Shown: positions 33,801-44,053, counted from the stretch's first letter. The stretch is 64,000 nucleotides of DNA from Penium margaritaceum (GCA_023375785.1 SZWC01001186.1:98562-162561); one strand, 5' to 3'. Numbers and translations are program-made. The notes: generated from the sequence alone by a model not told the origin.

Positions 33801-34972
33801 ACTGTGAATAGATGATTTTGGACCAGTGTGATGCCTACTGATGTGCAAACTTGAGTAAACTATGTATGCATATGGCAAGAAAAAATTAATTCATTCAACG
33901 TTATCTAAAGCCATGACACATTACTTGTACCACAACATGTTACAATAAGCATAAACGACAAAAGAGGTCGACAGCCATCGATGCTTGAACATTGATATGA
34001 AACTACTGTGGAATAAAATGACAACCACTCAAGCCACATGATTGGCTCTTCAAAGCTTTACCTTTTGAAACCATGGGGTGACCCTTGCAAGTAAAGATTC
34101 CAATTGCATCCCAACACCAGAAGCTATGAGCTCTAGACATGACACCGGAAGAAGAAGATACACATTGCCATGGTTTTTGATGAAATGTGTGGTTCATAAA
34201 TGGTACGCATACATACATGGAATGAATTCTCATGAGATCTCTTGGGTCTTCAGATGTTTTATGTTATGCAAAATGTCGTCATACATGTTGGCATTGCAAA
34301 TTGATGTTCTCCAGCTGGTGTGGTATGTAGTGATTTGTACATGGGAATGATGATGTATGCCCCTCACAATAATGACTCACTTCATTCAAAGTAATCTGAT
34401 ACTACGACACATCACTTGTACGATGACTTGTTACGATATGCCTAGATGAAAAAATATTTCTACAACCATTGATGCTCGAACAATTTCATGCAACTAGTGT
34501 GGACTAAATGGGCACCCATGCAAGCTACCATGTGGTTTGTTCTTTAAAGGTTCACCCTTCTAAACGGCTGGGTGGCTCTTTCCAGTCAGGATTCCCATCT
34601 TACCCCAACACCACATGATTTGGACTATAGACTGGACAATAGAACAAGACAATACCACATTGCCATGGTTTTCAACAAAAGATGTGGTTCACAAATGGTA
34701 TGTGTGTGTGCATGGAATGATGTGAAGTGGGATCTCTTGGGTCTCTAGATCTGCCGCATTATGGCAAATGTTGTTTGTCATGTTGGTGACTTTGATGAAA
34801 TAATTTTGGGCTGGTGTGGTGTGAATTCATGTAGGAATGGGATTGAACAATGTTTACCTGTCACAAGATTGTCTCACTTCACTCAAGTTAATCTGAATCC
34901 ATGTAACATCACTTGTACCACAATGTTTTACGATGTGCCTTGATGACAGAAGATGTCAACGATGGTCAACAA
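27872..34972. repeat. Satellite-like tandem array, ~487-bp unit, about 14 copies
   Basis: One unit repeats head to tail across 7.1 kb. A convenient phase marker (CAATGCTATGCAACTAGTGT and variants) occurs near 28243, 28729, 29195, 29678, 30171, 30655, 31149, 31638, 32135, 32628, 33516, 33990 and 34481, so steps are about 470-500 bp, except one of ~888 caused by an inserted MITE. Other landmarks recur in order within each unit: CACATGCTATGGACTCTAG, ACATTGCCATGGTTTTCAA, GGAATGATGTGCCATGAGAT, GTTCATGTCGGCATTGTCAATAG and CACATCACTTGTACCAC. Copies are diverged by many substitutions and small indels, and no frame is open through a unit, so it is non-coding. The left edge cuts in mid-unit near 27872; the right edge is near 34972. 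Confidence 0.9.
32758..33140. mobile_element. MITE inserted in the satellite array
   Basis: About 383 bp absent from the other units. The left end CCCTGCTGCCTGATTATTTT and the right end, read inverted, (A)CCCTTCTGCCTGATGATTT form ~18-20 bp terminal inverted repeats with 2-3 mismatches. TTA occurs directly outside both ends (32755-32757 and 33141-33143), which fits a PIF/Harbinger-type 3-bp target duplication, though the right edge has one extra base. Near the centre (about 32953-32982) lies a stem of 14-base arms, CGATTTTCTGGTGT paired with ACACCAGAGAATCG around TG, at 13 of 14. No coding capacity. It is not obviously related to the Harbinger remnant at 24.4-25.3 kb. Confidence 0.82.
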
Positions 34973-36640
34973 TTTTCTTTACTAGAAGCTTGTCTACTCA
35001 AATGATTTCTAGGAGATGTTATCCACCCCTCAAATTCTATTGATTGGTTTTTCATTGGGGAGTCGTCCTGATTGGTTGGTACAACTCACATTATACAACA
35101 GAACATAAAAATATATGAACCAGTTCAATGATACATATTTTTTTATTGTGGAGAAAAAATCCATGCAGGGATGTTGTACAGTTGTACTTTCGCTTGCTGA
35201 GGGTGATGAAATTCCAAATGGAGGTGGACTCGTCATGCGGGATCTTGATAGGGATGTTGTACGTTGCTGAAATTTTAGAAGATGTCAGAAGATATGCATG
35301 TAGTGCATGCATATCCATGCAAGACGATAAGGGTACGTCATATGCACCAATCTTGTCTGCTCGTACTGGAGGTTACTCTTGATGTAGCACGTAGCTTTGA
35401 TCGGACCTTCCCGCTTTCACTTGGATCTAGAGTGCACATAAGAATCAAGGTTATTCAAAAGGGTAAAATAGCTCAGATACCCATAAAGCGCAAAGTGTGA
35501 CTCTCATCCGCCCGTCGTTTGGAACAAAAGTAACAATCCGCTCGTCGTTCGGAAGAAAAGCAACCATCCCCCCGTCACTCTGCGGGAAAGCAACCATCCA
35601 CCCATGGTACTTTCACTTATCAAGGACAACCGATACCTGCGTTATATGTGTTGCACGTTGGGCACGCTGTTCCTATTTTTCTTATGAACTTGATTTTGGC
35701 GTTTCTTTTCCGCTTTCCGTACAATGAGATGCTGCACAACGGTGAACGCAACTTTAAATGTGTACATATATACACAGAAATACTTGGTTTGGCGATCCGC
35801 TTGGTCACGATGGAAGAAGTACTTGCTTTTTTATAAGAATAGAGGTCTTCCGCTGCCTTCGTCGTTGCTTCTCCAGTGCCATGCTGACGTTACGTACATT
35901 CGTAAACAATAAGGTGGATGAAACACGGCCTGCATGCTCAAATGCCAGCCTGGCTGCCGAACCTACATGTGCGCAAATGGAGGTGCTCCAGTGACCCTCG
36001 ACCCTTGTCTCACATGTGTACTGCACGCGGATTGGTTGCATAACCCGTCCATGTACGTTGCAATGGTACCTAACATGCATTGGCGGAAATTCAGAGTCAG
36101 CGTGAGCATGGACGGGGGGTTAGCAATGCCCTCCCCCCACTGTGTCTATCATTTCGGCTTCTCCAACGTTGATGTGCGACAATGCCAGGGTTTTGTGTGT
36201 TCGCGATGGAGCGTCAACATGGCGCTCTCTCTCCTGATCAAGCAAGGTGAGTCGATTTGCAGGGTACGTCAAGCATTTATTGTGTTCAGAAAATGCCAAT
36301 GTGCCCATTCTTGGCGCTATGGCGCCCCAGACCCGGGGCAATGCCCGGAGGGCAGAGGTTCCTGTTTTGCTCAACTGGTTCATGTACGTTCGACAAAGCC
36401 GCCCACTCGCCCACCCCTCTCATGTGCCCAGGCACTGTGTTCTACATCTGCCGCGCTCTCACCACCGCTAGGCCCAATCACACGAGGACGGGCTGTCGCC
36501 TCCGGCCAAGGCGGGCTTGCCCGTAGCGGCTCAGTTCTGCGTGCCATGGCCGCTACCTCTCCGTCATGCGCCCTTCCCGGCAACAGGCGCCATAACTGCG
36601 TCTGGCCCTTCAGACCCAAGGCGGCGTAACTTTGGACGGC
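34973..36640. other. Intergenic between satellite and Mutator-like element
   Basis: Mixed sequence without a recognised gene. A ~30-bp unit around CCGTCGTTCGGAAGAAAAGCAACCATCC is repeated about three times at roughly 35507-35605. Open frames at 35934-36629 (plus) and 36120-36383 (minus) have no domain. Part of this stretch may be the 5' terminal region of the Mutator-like element. Confidence 0.4.
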
Positions 36641-37353
36641 CGAACCCACCAACGGCTGCGGGGTGGCGCTCCACTGGCGTGGGTGTGGCCCCGCTGAGTG
36701 CACTACCCGCAGACCCGACACCCACTGCACCACCCGCTGCTCGACCTGCGGCACCACGCGCTGGAAGAGCAGAGGCACCAGCCGCAGCACGACCCGCTGC
36801 GGCTTCCGCTGCACCACCCGCTGACCCACCCGCTGCACCACCCGCTGCACCACCCGCTGCACCACCCACTGCACCACCCGCTGCACCACCCACTGCACCA
36901 CGCGCTCTACCACCCACTGGACGACCAGCTACAGCAACTGCTGCACATCCAACTGCATGAACCGCTGCACCACCCGCTGCTTGACATGCGGCACGACCCG
37001 CTGCACCACCCGCTGTCCAACTTGCAGCACAACCCGCTGCACCCCCCGCTGCCCGACCTGCGGCACGACCCACTACTCCACCCGCTGCTGGACCTGCGGC
37101 ATGACCCGCTGCACCACCACCTCAGCAACGCGCCTATCGCCCTGTCGACCATGTTGTTCCTCCAGCACCTCCTCCAGCTCAGCCTCAGAGTCCGGCACAC
37201 CACATTTTGTATCATGAATCAGGTGCCGAGGAAGAACTCTTCTTCTGGCCGAACAGAGATCGGAGTTATGAGGACAGGGAAAGACGTTTGGAAGCAGAAG
37301 CTGTGCAGACCATGCGGTTGTTCCGGATGGAGCCACGCTCCCCTGAGTAGACC
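36640..37353 (+). pseudogene. Pro/Ala-repeat tract with charged tail, possible N-terminal part of the Mutator-like element
   Basis: From about 36735 to 37110 a degenerate 12-bp unit near CTGCACCACCCG is repeated and keeps several frames open on both strands. In one plus frame it encodes PPAA-type repeats, and after the repeat the same frame gives natural-looking sequence: QQRAYRPVDHVVPP, YHESGAEEELFFWPNRDRSYEDRERRLEAEAVQTMRLFRMEPRSPE, ending at about 37353. That frame has a few stops within the repeat. Another frame is open for 238 residues as PLHH repeats but is likely an artefact. It lies 260 bp upstream of the transposase on the same strand. Function unknown. Confidence 0.35.
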
Positions 37354-37599
37354 GAGGCTCCACCATACACCCATTCATGGGCAAGGCACAGTGTACTATA
37401 TCGTAGTGGCTTGACTGGTAACTTGTATGTCCCGTTTTGTACCCCTTTGACTGTCATGTTGTCATGAAAGCCCGCTCTTGCCGTTGTGCGTTCTTCATAC
37501 TTGTGAAAAGTACTTCTTTGACTGTCATGCCGGTCCACTAACTTTAGGGTGGGGATGCTTCGCAAACTGCCTGTCCTCTCTTTTTTGCAGCAACGTCAG

Positions 37600-39987
37600 A
37601 CAGTTCCCCGATTCTACGACCAAGAAAAGAAAGGCAGATGGTGACAACCTCGTGGAGGGCAAAACGTTCTACAACATGGCTGCCTGCAGGGCGGCCATAG
37701 AAGACTACGCGGTAGCCAACCGCTTTGGGCTGTGGTGGGTGTGCAGCAAGCATGGCCGGATCGATGTACGCTACGTGGAGGCTGTCAGACGTGGTTGTGC
37801 GTGGCACGTACGCGCAGTTGTCTCTTTGAAGGGGCGGTCAAGCTGTCCCATGTCACAGAAGGCCACTATTGCATGCCAAATATTGGCCGTGGGAGCCCTC
37901 TCCGAACCACAAGGTGGATTGCAAGGCACATGTCGCAGCAAATGGCGCGGGATCCGACAACACCTCCAGCCACACTCAGAGCCATCATCAAGGAAGCCGC
38001 GGGTATTCAGGTGGCCAATAGTACGTTGTACCGTGCAAGAGCTATGGCTTAGGCCTACCACATGGACACCAAGGCAAAATCATGGGCTATGTTTCCGGTG
38101 CTTTGTCAGGAGGTACGTCCTGCCACGTGTGTGAAACTGTTGTTCTCGTGTCTTTCCACTTTCCTCTTTCAAAGTCTTATACATTGCTCATGTGTACTTG
38201 CAACTGAAACGCATCGATCCGGCTACGCATGCTGTTGCGGAGCAGGATGCACATAAAAAATTCAAGTGGGCCTTGGTGGTGCCTGGCGCCACCCGCCTTG
38301 GGTGGGACTACAGCCAGAGGATCATCACAATGGATGGCACATTCTCAATGAACGGCCACAAGCAAGTGATGCTCGTCGCGCAATTTTTTTACTCGAACGA
38401 CCACGCATGCCCGATGGCCTGGGCACTGGTATCTAGTGAGAATGAGGAGAGTTGGATGTGGTTTTGTGAGAATTTGGCAACAGCTTACCCCAGCGCTTCT
38501 ACTGCAGGTTGCGGTCATTGTGTCTGATAGAGAAGTTGGCCTGGCGAAGGCCCTGGTAAGAAATTTTCCCGGTGCTACCCACACTTATTGTGCCTGGCAT
38601 CTCCATAGAAACGTCCAGGAGAAGTTTGGGAAGAAGGCGGCCTACTGGGCCTGGAAGTGGGCACAGGTACTGACTCACGACCAATTTCACCGGGCAGAAC
38701 GTCACCTACGAGCAGTGAGCAAATGTGCCGCGGACTGTCTCATCCTAGGCCGAGATGGACAGGGAGGCATACCTCTTCAGAAATGGACCTCATACATGTG
38801 CCCTGTACCTCGGGGGGGGGGGGGGGGGGGGGGNNNNNNNNNNNNNNNNNNNNNNNNNNNNNNNNNNNNNNNNNNNNNNNNNNNNNNNNNNNNNNNNNNN
38901 NNNNNNNNNNNNNNNNNNNNNNNNNNNNNNNNNNNNNNNNNNNNNNNNNNNNNNNNNNNNNNNNNNNNNNNNNNNNNNNNNNNNNNNNNNNNNNNNNNNN
39001 NNNNNNNNNNNNNNNNNNNNNNNNNNNNNNNNNNNNNNNNNNNNNNNNNNNNNNNNNNNNNNNNNNNNNGGGGGGCACATCATGAGCAACGCTTCAGAGT
39101 CGCTGAACGCCCATATGAGGAGCCTCCACAAACTCTACCCCTTCTAATGATTTTTGTAAGTGTACTACTTTGTGCAGAGCATCATGGCGCAGCGCCGCGA
39201 GCAGATAGCCAAGTGCAACAAGACTCTTCCCCCGGCTCCGGCGAGACGCCTGCTTCACACCTATGTAGTTGCACGTGACTACGACGTCACCATCAAGGGT
39301 TAGTCATCGGTGGTGGTTCATGGCCCAACAAATGTAAGCCGGCACGTGGACCTTGCCATGGGAAGCTGTGAGTGTCGTCGGTGGCACGAATTTGGCCAGC
39401 CATGCCAGCATGCGTGTGCGCTCATGATGGAGGTGGGTGAGGACCCGACTGCGCACGTGAGCCACGTGCAGACGGCGCAGTATTGGAGCCTCACCTATGG
39501 CAATCCTATGCCCTCACTCTCCTTTGCCGGACTGAACCAACCTACGCCGCCTGGCTGGGGCCAGCCAGGTCCGCGGCGTGGCCGTGGTCATCCTAGGAGT
39601 GCCCGCATGGAGCGTGCGCCGCTCCGGAAACGGAACTTCATGTGCCCGAAGTGTGGCCGTAAGGGGCACACCAAGAAGAGGTGTCCAAACCCTGCTGCAC
39701 CTCGGCCTCACGAAGCTGCAGCTGCGCTAAGAGCAGAACAAGAGGCAGTAGCAGGAGGAGGAGCTGCTCGAGCTGAGAGAGATGAAGGGGCAAGGCGAGA
39801 AGAAGGGATAGCAACGGACGACAGTGAGGCGTCGAGCTACGACCCTGGGGCAGACCCCAGGTGGTCCTCGACGGACGACGAGGTTGGTGAGGCAGCCACG
39901 GATGACTTCGACGACAACGTGTCTGACAGTGGCAGTGAGGACTCCCTGGGGTATGCGGCGGCGCCGGAGACCAGACTGTTGACATAG
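37600..39987 (+). pseudogene. Mutator-like (MULE) transposase
   Basis: Domains in order. A MuDR-type N-terminal DNA-binding region is at about 37640-37830 (LVEGKTFYNMAACRAAIEDYAVANRFGLWW), followed by TTRWIARHMSQQMARDPTTPPATLRAIIKE. The MULE DDE core starts near 38190: WDYSQRIITMDGTFSMNGHKQ (first Asp), PMAWALVSSENEESWMWF, VIVSDREVGLAKAL (second Asp) and FPGATHTYCAWHLHRN (the CxxH box). After the gap come HIMSNASESLNAHMRSLHKLYPF, a SWIM zinc finger (CECRRWHEFGQPCQHAC, 39370-39420), a zinc knuckle CPKCGRKGHTKKRC (about 39643-39684) and an acidic tail. Spliced or broken: a GTACGT donor-like site follows CQEV at about 38111, and frames change near 37830, 38510 and 39300. A 236-N gap removes part of the core. 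Confidence 0.85.
38812..39075. other. Poly-G tract and assembly gap inside the transposase
   Basis: 22 G (38812-38833), 236 N (38834-39069), then 6 G (39070-39075). The same base on both sides suggests a real long G tract rather than read-end noise. The Poly-Gly and Poly-X peptides predicted across it are meaningless. Confidence 0.9.
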
Positions 39988-40502
39988 GAAGAGCACGACG
40001 CTGAAGGTTCCAGAGTGATGGAGGAGCATGGTGGACTGGAGGAACATGGAGAGGGTGACACAGGAGAAGAGGCGGAAGAAGACGACGTGGATGATGAGGC
40101 AGAGGACGAGGTCCAGAGGCACGAAACAAGAGGCATGGATGCACTTGGGATTTAAGGTGTGAGTTTCCAATAGTACTGTCTGTATTTTGTTGTAGAAATC
40201 TTCATTTCATGGGCACACTAACATCCATTTTGTAACAACATTTTCATGTCACTGTGCAGGCATAGAGGTTAGCATTACATCACCGCATGGCCAAGTATGG
40301 AAGCAAGTTCAAGCCCTGGGCTGACGGTATGCTCCGCATGGGCAGTGGGCGGCCAGAGTCTGTGTAGAACATGGTAGTTTGCTTGTGTTAGGCGTGGCTG
40401 TGATTCCTAGTCATGTGGTTCCTTTGAAAAATGTTCCCACATTTGCTTTGAATAACCTACCCCACTCCATGTTCTTACAATGGTGAAAATGGAAGTGCAC
40501 TT
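39988..40502. other. 3' flank of the Mutator-like element
   Basis: Continues acidic-rich coding composition to about 40155 in the transposase frame (EEHGGLEEHGEGDTGEEAEE...), after a stop at 39985-39987. Then AT-richer sequence without features. A terminal inverted repeat was not found. Confidence 0.4.
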
Positions 40503-41015
40503 GTGTGTGAAGCTAAACTTGTTGCATTAGAGTACCAAGGAAGACATGTCATTTCATCTAGTGTCACAGACCTGTCCCATGCTTCCTTGCAATGTATAAA
40601 AGCAAGGATAAAATTCATTTGTACTGCTCTCCAACATTTCCAGTCTTTGTCAATGGAGTGCACGCTTTTTCCAACAGCAATTCCTATGCTGACTTCATTT
40701 CTATGTGGATCTGGCACATGTTGTTTGATGTCGAGGTTACACACAGAATGGAGGCGTTTAGAGGTCAGGCTGTACTACAGCATGTGCCCTGAACCCTTTC
40801 ACATGGATGCTCTATCGGACTACACCCCAAAAGAAGTCTTCTATGATGCTCTTGAAGATCTTGACAACGGGACGGTCATTAATCCTGTTCGTGAACGGAC
40901 TTCTGGCAGTACTTTGCACTTGTGCCCCATGTGCGACATCATTGGGTGGATCCACACATTACCCCCACAAGTGTTGTGGTGTATAGTGAACGGGAAACCT
41001 GGTCCTTTTGAGTAA
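40503..41015 (+). CDS. Hypothetical protein, 170 residues (uncertain)
   Basis: Open frame starting MCEAKLVALEYQGRHVISSS and ending IVNGKPGPFE. The second half (EPFHMDALSDYTPKEVFYDALEDLDNGTVIN, then LHLCPMCDIIGWIHTLPPQ) looks protein-like, with a CPMC pair. No family recognised. A further frame 65 bp downstream (41080-41310, MVEDRDLCFSCSPCERKPCKCG) has more Cys pairs and flows into the repeated block that follows, so they may be exons of one gene or part of an unknown element. Confidence 0.28.
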   Translation: MCEAKLVALEYQGRHVISSSVTDLSHASLQCIKARIKFICTALQHFQSLSMECTLFPTAIPMLTSFLCGSGTCCLMSRLHTEWRRLEVRLYYSMCPEPFHMDALSDYTPKEVFYDALEDLDNGTVINPVRERTSGSTLHLCPMCDIIGWIHTLPPQVLWCIVNGKPGPFE

Positions 41016-41164
41016 TGTGCTCTCTGCACAAAGTGGTCTTGCTAATGTTATCTGAACCTTTGGTTCATTCCATCATTGAATGGTGGAAGACCGGGATTTG
41101 TGCTTCTCATGCTCGCCATGTGAAAGGAAACCATGCAAATGTGGCCCAAAACATATGGAAACAA

Positions 41165-42000
41165 TACATGGCCTACCACATGTGAGGTATCTGTCATATG
41201 ATTTTAAAAAGAGGGTCTCAAAAATACAGAAATACCCTGTACTTGAGGTACAAAATGTCATGACAAAACAACACATGTACCCGGTCCTACACCGCCCGAA
41301 GTGGTCATAGTCTTGCGCACCATGAGGGATCTGGATGGACCCATGGCTGCCAGTGTGGTGGGCACCAGATAGGACGGCAATGTGGCAGCTTCTATCGTTC
41401 GTCTATTTGACAATGATCCACTGTGTTTTGTATTCTGCAGCACACATTGCATGAATATGTGAGGTATTTGTCATATGAGTTTAAAAAGAGGGACTGAAAA
41501 ATCTGAGAATACCCTGTACTTGAGGTACAAAATGTCATGACAAAATAACACATGTACCCGGTCCTACACCGCCCAAAGTGATCATAGTCTTGTGCACCAT
41601 GAGGGATCTGGATGGACCCATGGTTGCTAGTGTGGTGGGCACCAGATAGGACGGCAATGTGGCAGCTTCACACACATGATGTGGCACATGTGGCAGCTTC
41701 TATCGTTAGTCTCTTTGACAATGATCCACTGTGTTTCGTATTCTGCAGTACACATTGCATGAATATGTGAGGTATCTGACATATGAGTTTAAGAAGAGGG
41801 TCTGAAAAATACGAGAATACCATATACTTGAGGTACAAAATGTCATGAAAAAATGACACATGTACCCGGTCCTACACCGCCCGAAGTGGTCATAGTCTTG
41901 CACACCATAAGGGATCCGGATGGACCCATGGCTGCCAGTGTGGTGGGCACCAGATAGGACGGCAATGTGGCAGCTTCACACCCATGATGTGGCACATGTC
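41165..42000. repeat. Three diverged ~300-bp tandem units
   Basis: Units begin near 41175, 41458 and 41768 with TGTGAGGTATCTGTCATATGA-like sequence, continue TTGAGGTACAAAATGTCATGA, ACATGTACCCGGTCCTACAC and GGATGGACCCATGGCTGCC, and end near CTTCTATCGTTAGTCT / CACTGTGTTT(T/C)GTATTCTGCAG. The first unit is open on the plus strand (VRYLSYDFKKRVSKIQKYPVLEVQNV); later units are not. The second half of the unit is shared with the minus-strand segments at 41890-42213 and 42350-42637. Confidence 0.75.
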
Positions 42001-42213
42001 GAATGGATCACTTGGAGAGGGGCCCAAATTCTTTGAGTCCCAGAGGCTCTTGATGGTGTTCCACGCGACCCGTGCATCAAACTGGTCCATACGGGGTCGT
42101 GGAGGAAGGAGTTTTCCCCATGGACCAAATTGAGGAGCATCCGTTCCTCCATCCCACAACTGGAGCGGCGGCATCGGACGACCTCGCAGCTTCAGCGGAT
42201 CCGAAGGAGACAT
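41890..42213 (-). CDS. Exon-like segment A, paralogous to 42350-42637
   Basis: A 107-residue minus-strand frame sharing ordered blocks with the neighbouring segment B: LRGRP.PPLQLW, D.FDARVAWNTIKSLWDS, DPFDMCHIMGVKLPHCRP and WCPPHWQPWVHPDPLWCARL. The aromatic and Cys/His-rich C-terminal block is preserved best. Not recognised as any known family. Truncated copies containing only the WQPWVHPDP block occur at about 41315-41375 and 41600-41660. Could be a duplicated host exon or an unknown transposon's protein. Confidence 0.4.
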   Translation of the reverse strand: MSPSDPLKLRGRPMPPLQLWDGGTDAPQFGPWGKLLPPRPRMDQFDARVAWNTIKSLWDSKNLGPSPSDPFDMCHIMGVKLPHCRPIWCPPHWQPWVHPDPLWCARL

Positions 42214-42349
42214 GTTTCCACGTGAAAACAGTGCTGGTGCAGGAGAAGTAGAAAACGTGCGAGTGGTGACTTATAAAGTTGAAAAGGAGCCGTGGTTCAG
42301 CATTGAAACGCGTCTCGTACAGTCTTTGTCCTGTCAAAAGTTTCCCAGT

Positions 42350-42637
42350 CTACAATGTCGCACACCACAGTGGGTCCGGATGGACCCATGGCTGCCAGTG
42401 AGTCGGGCACCATGCAGGACGGTGATGCGGTGGTTTGACACCCATGATCCAGCACATGTTGTATGGGTCTGCAGCACACGGGACGAGTCCATTTGAGTCC
42501 CACATGCGCTTGATCTTAACCCATCCGACCCACGCATCATACATGTCCATGTGGCAGGCATCATTGACAACTCCCGCCCATTTCTCCAGCTGCGGCAAAG
42601 GCCGACCCTTTAGCGACAAGTGGTGCAAGGACGCCAT
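42350..42637 (-). CDS. Exon-like segment B, paralogous to 41890-42213
   Basis: A 95-residue minus-strand frame starting MASLHHLSLKGRPLPQLEKW and containing MYDAWVGWVKIKRMWDS, DPYNMCWIMGVKPPHHRP and WCPTHWQPWVHPDPLWCATL. Amino-acid blocks match segment A in order with conservative changes (F/Y, V/I, K/R), which hints that both were once under coding constraint. No signal peptide or membrane segment. Function unknown. Confidence 0.4.
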   Translation of the reverse strand: MASLHHLSLKGRPLPQLEKWAGVVNDACHMDMYDAWVGWVKIKRMWDSNGLVPCAADPYNMCWIMGVKPPHHRPAWCPTHWQPWVHPDPLWCATL

Positions 42638-42649
42638 GGCCGGCTAGTG

Positions 42650-43585
42650 AATTTAACGTCGTGAACAACAAGTTGGCAATGCTGTCAGATTACCTCATGA
42701 ACTCCTTTTGTGAGCTCGGTTCACGCAACAGTTGGTCTTCCGTACCCTTTCCACTACGTCACATCAAAATGGGTTGTTGTCGTCGGCGAGGTGGCGGTTG
42801 GCGTACTGCCTTGTCAGCAAGGCTGACGAGGATCTCCTCGGTTGTCACTAGCGGCGCAATGTCCTTCATTGGCAAGATATCCGATGACACATGTCTAATG
42901 CCTCCACGCACGCATAGCATTAATTCATGCAATTGTTGTACAAACAAAGAACGATATGCGCCAAACCTAGGTCCGAGGGGACATGGTTTGTGCACAATAT
43001 TTTCCCACAAGCTGTGTCTTCCACACCTCCCACAGAGTTTTGGTGTCATACCTGCGCTTGGCCACAAGGTTTCCGCTCCGTTACCATTCACGTCTGAGCG
43101 AATAGTGCATGGGCTACGGAGCTGTTCATTTCTCTCGGTTCCTGGATGAGTAACATTTTTTACCGCGTGGGCGGCTGGTTGCTTTCTTGCTGGGCTTTGT
43201 TACCTGCGTTATTTCTTGCGGTCCATTGATACCTACATTATATTGTACGCGCATTTGGCATGTCAGGTATATTGTTTCGAAAACTGGGTATATGGTGACC
43301 GAACCCTATTCAAAATTGAATCACAGGATAATGACTGTAGTTTCACGCACGTACCATGGATCACAGCCAACTACCGTCAATAGACTGCTTTCCTGCAAAA
43401 AAAATCTTCTCATGCTCCTTTCTTGTTGCAGAATTCATAATATGAATAGTCCTTCCTTGAAAGAGAAACATTTGCGCTTGTTGACCTGTGACTGTTCCCC
43501 TTCCTAGTTGACCCTCTACAAGATGCAAGTGGATAATGGATAATGACATATCTGAAAAACTCTATGCTTCACATGATGCCATGCA
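42650..43585. other. Region with an unrecognised 110-residue minus-strand frame
   Basis: 42759-43091 (minus) reads KLCGRCGRHSLWENIVHKPC, then SDILPMKDIAPLVTTEEILVSLADKAVR and a basic tail. The CGRC/C pattern and its position upstream (in minus orientation) of segment B are suggestive of another exon, but no family is recognised. The rest shows nothing. Confidence 0.28.
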
Positions 43586-44053
43586 TCACACAGGCACAAA
43601 AACCATCTGAAGCATAGAGGGTTCCATTGGCACTCCTTGATCAGAGCCCAGTCTTCCATGCTGGGTGCATCCATAAAAGCCATCGCTCCAGTCAAAGAAG
43701 ATTTCATTTGTACACTTGCTGCCATTCTCCATGGTACCTGGACACTCCATTATGTCCTCGTAACAAAAATTCGACAAATGTTTGCTCAGGTGGATGATCA
43801 AAGTCCTCTTGGAGTTGTGTCTCAGGAGCATCCATGTGTTATCAAACCTACATGTTACAGATGTGAAACAGTTTCTATGGTTAAAAAAATCCACATGGTC
43901 ATTACATGAGCTGGGGGAATCATGCTTACTTCTAGATCCATGCATGGAAGGAGTCTGATCATTGTCAACTCCCTCATGCACCATGGTGGACAGCACCTTG
44001 TTGGTGATTTTGTAGAATAATGATCTGAAGAAGAGGAAAACACAAGTAATCAT
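43586..44053 (-). CDS. Hypothetical protein fragment, 155 residues (uncertain)
   Basis: Minus-strand open frame with ECPGTMENGSKCTNEIFFDWSDGFYGCTQHGRLGSDQ in its C-terminal third, a Cys/His pattern that could bind zinc, and no recognised family. Composition matches the AT-rich surroundings. May be chance. Confidence 0.2.
   Translation of the reverse strand: MITCVFLFFRSLFYKITNKVLSTMVHEGVDNDQTPSMHGSRSKHDSPSSCNDHVDFFNHRNCFTSVTCRFDNTWMLLRHNSKRTLIIHLSKHLSNFCYEDIMECPGTMENGSKCTNEIFFDWSDGFYGCTQHGRLGSDQGVPMEPSMLQMVFVPV

Noticed and set aside
27872-34972. Gene cluster in the satellite region
   Set aside because: Short open frames recur by repetition but are never conserved between units.
36698-37414. 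A 238-residue His/Leu/Pro-rich protein (PLHH repeats)
   Set aside because: Open only because of the 12-bp repeat; the alternative frame continues into more natural protein sequence.
38740-39278. Open frames reading through N as Poly-Gly or Poly-Pro proteins
   Set aside because: They cross an N gap within a poly-G tract; the translation is meaningless there.
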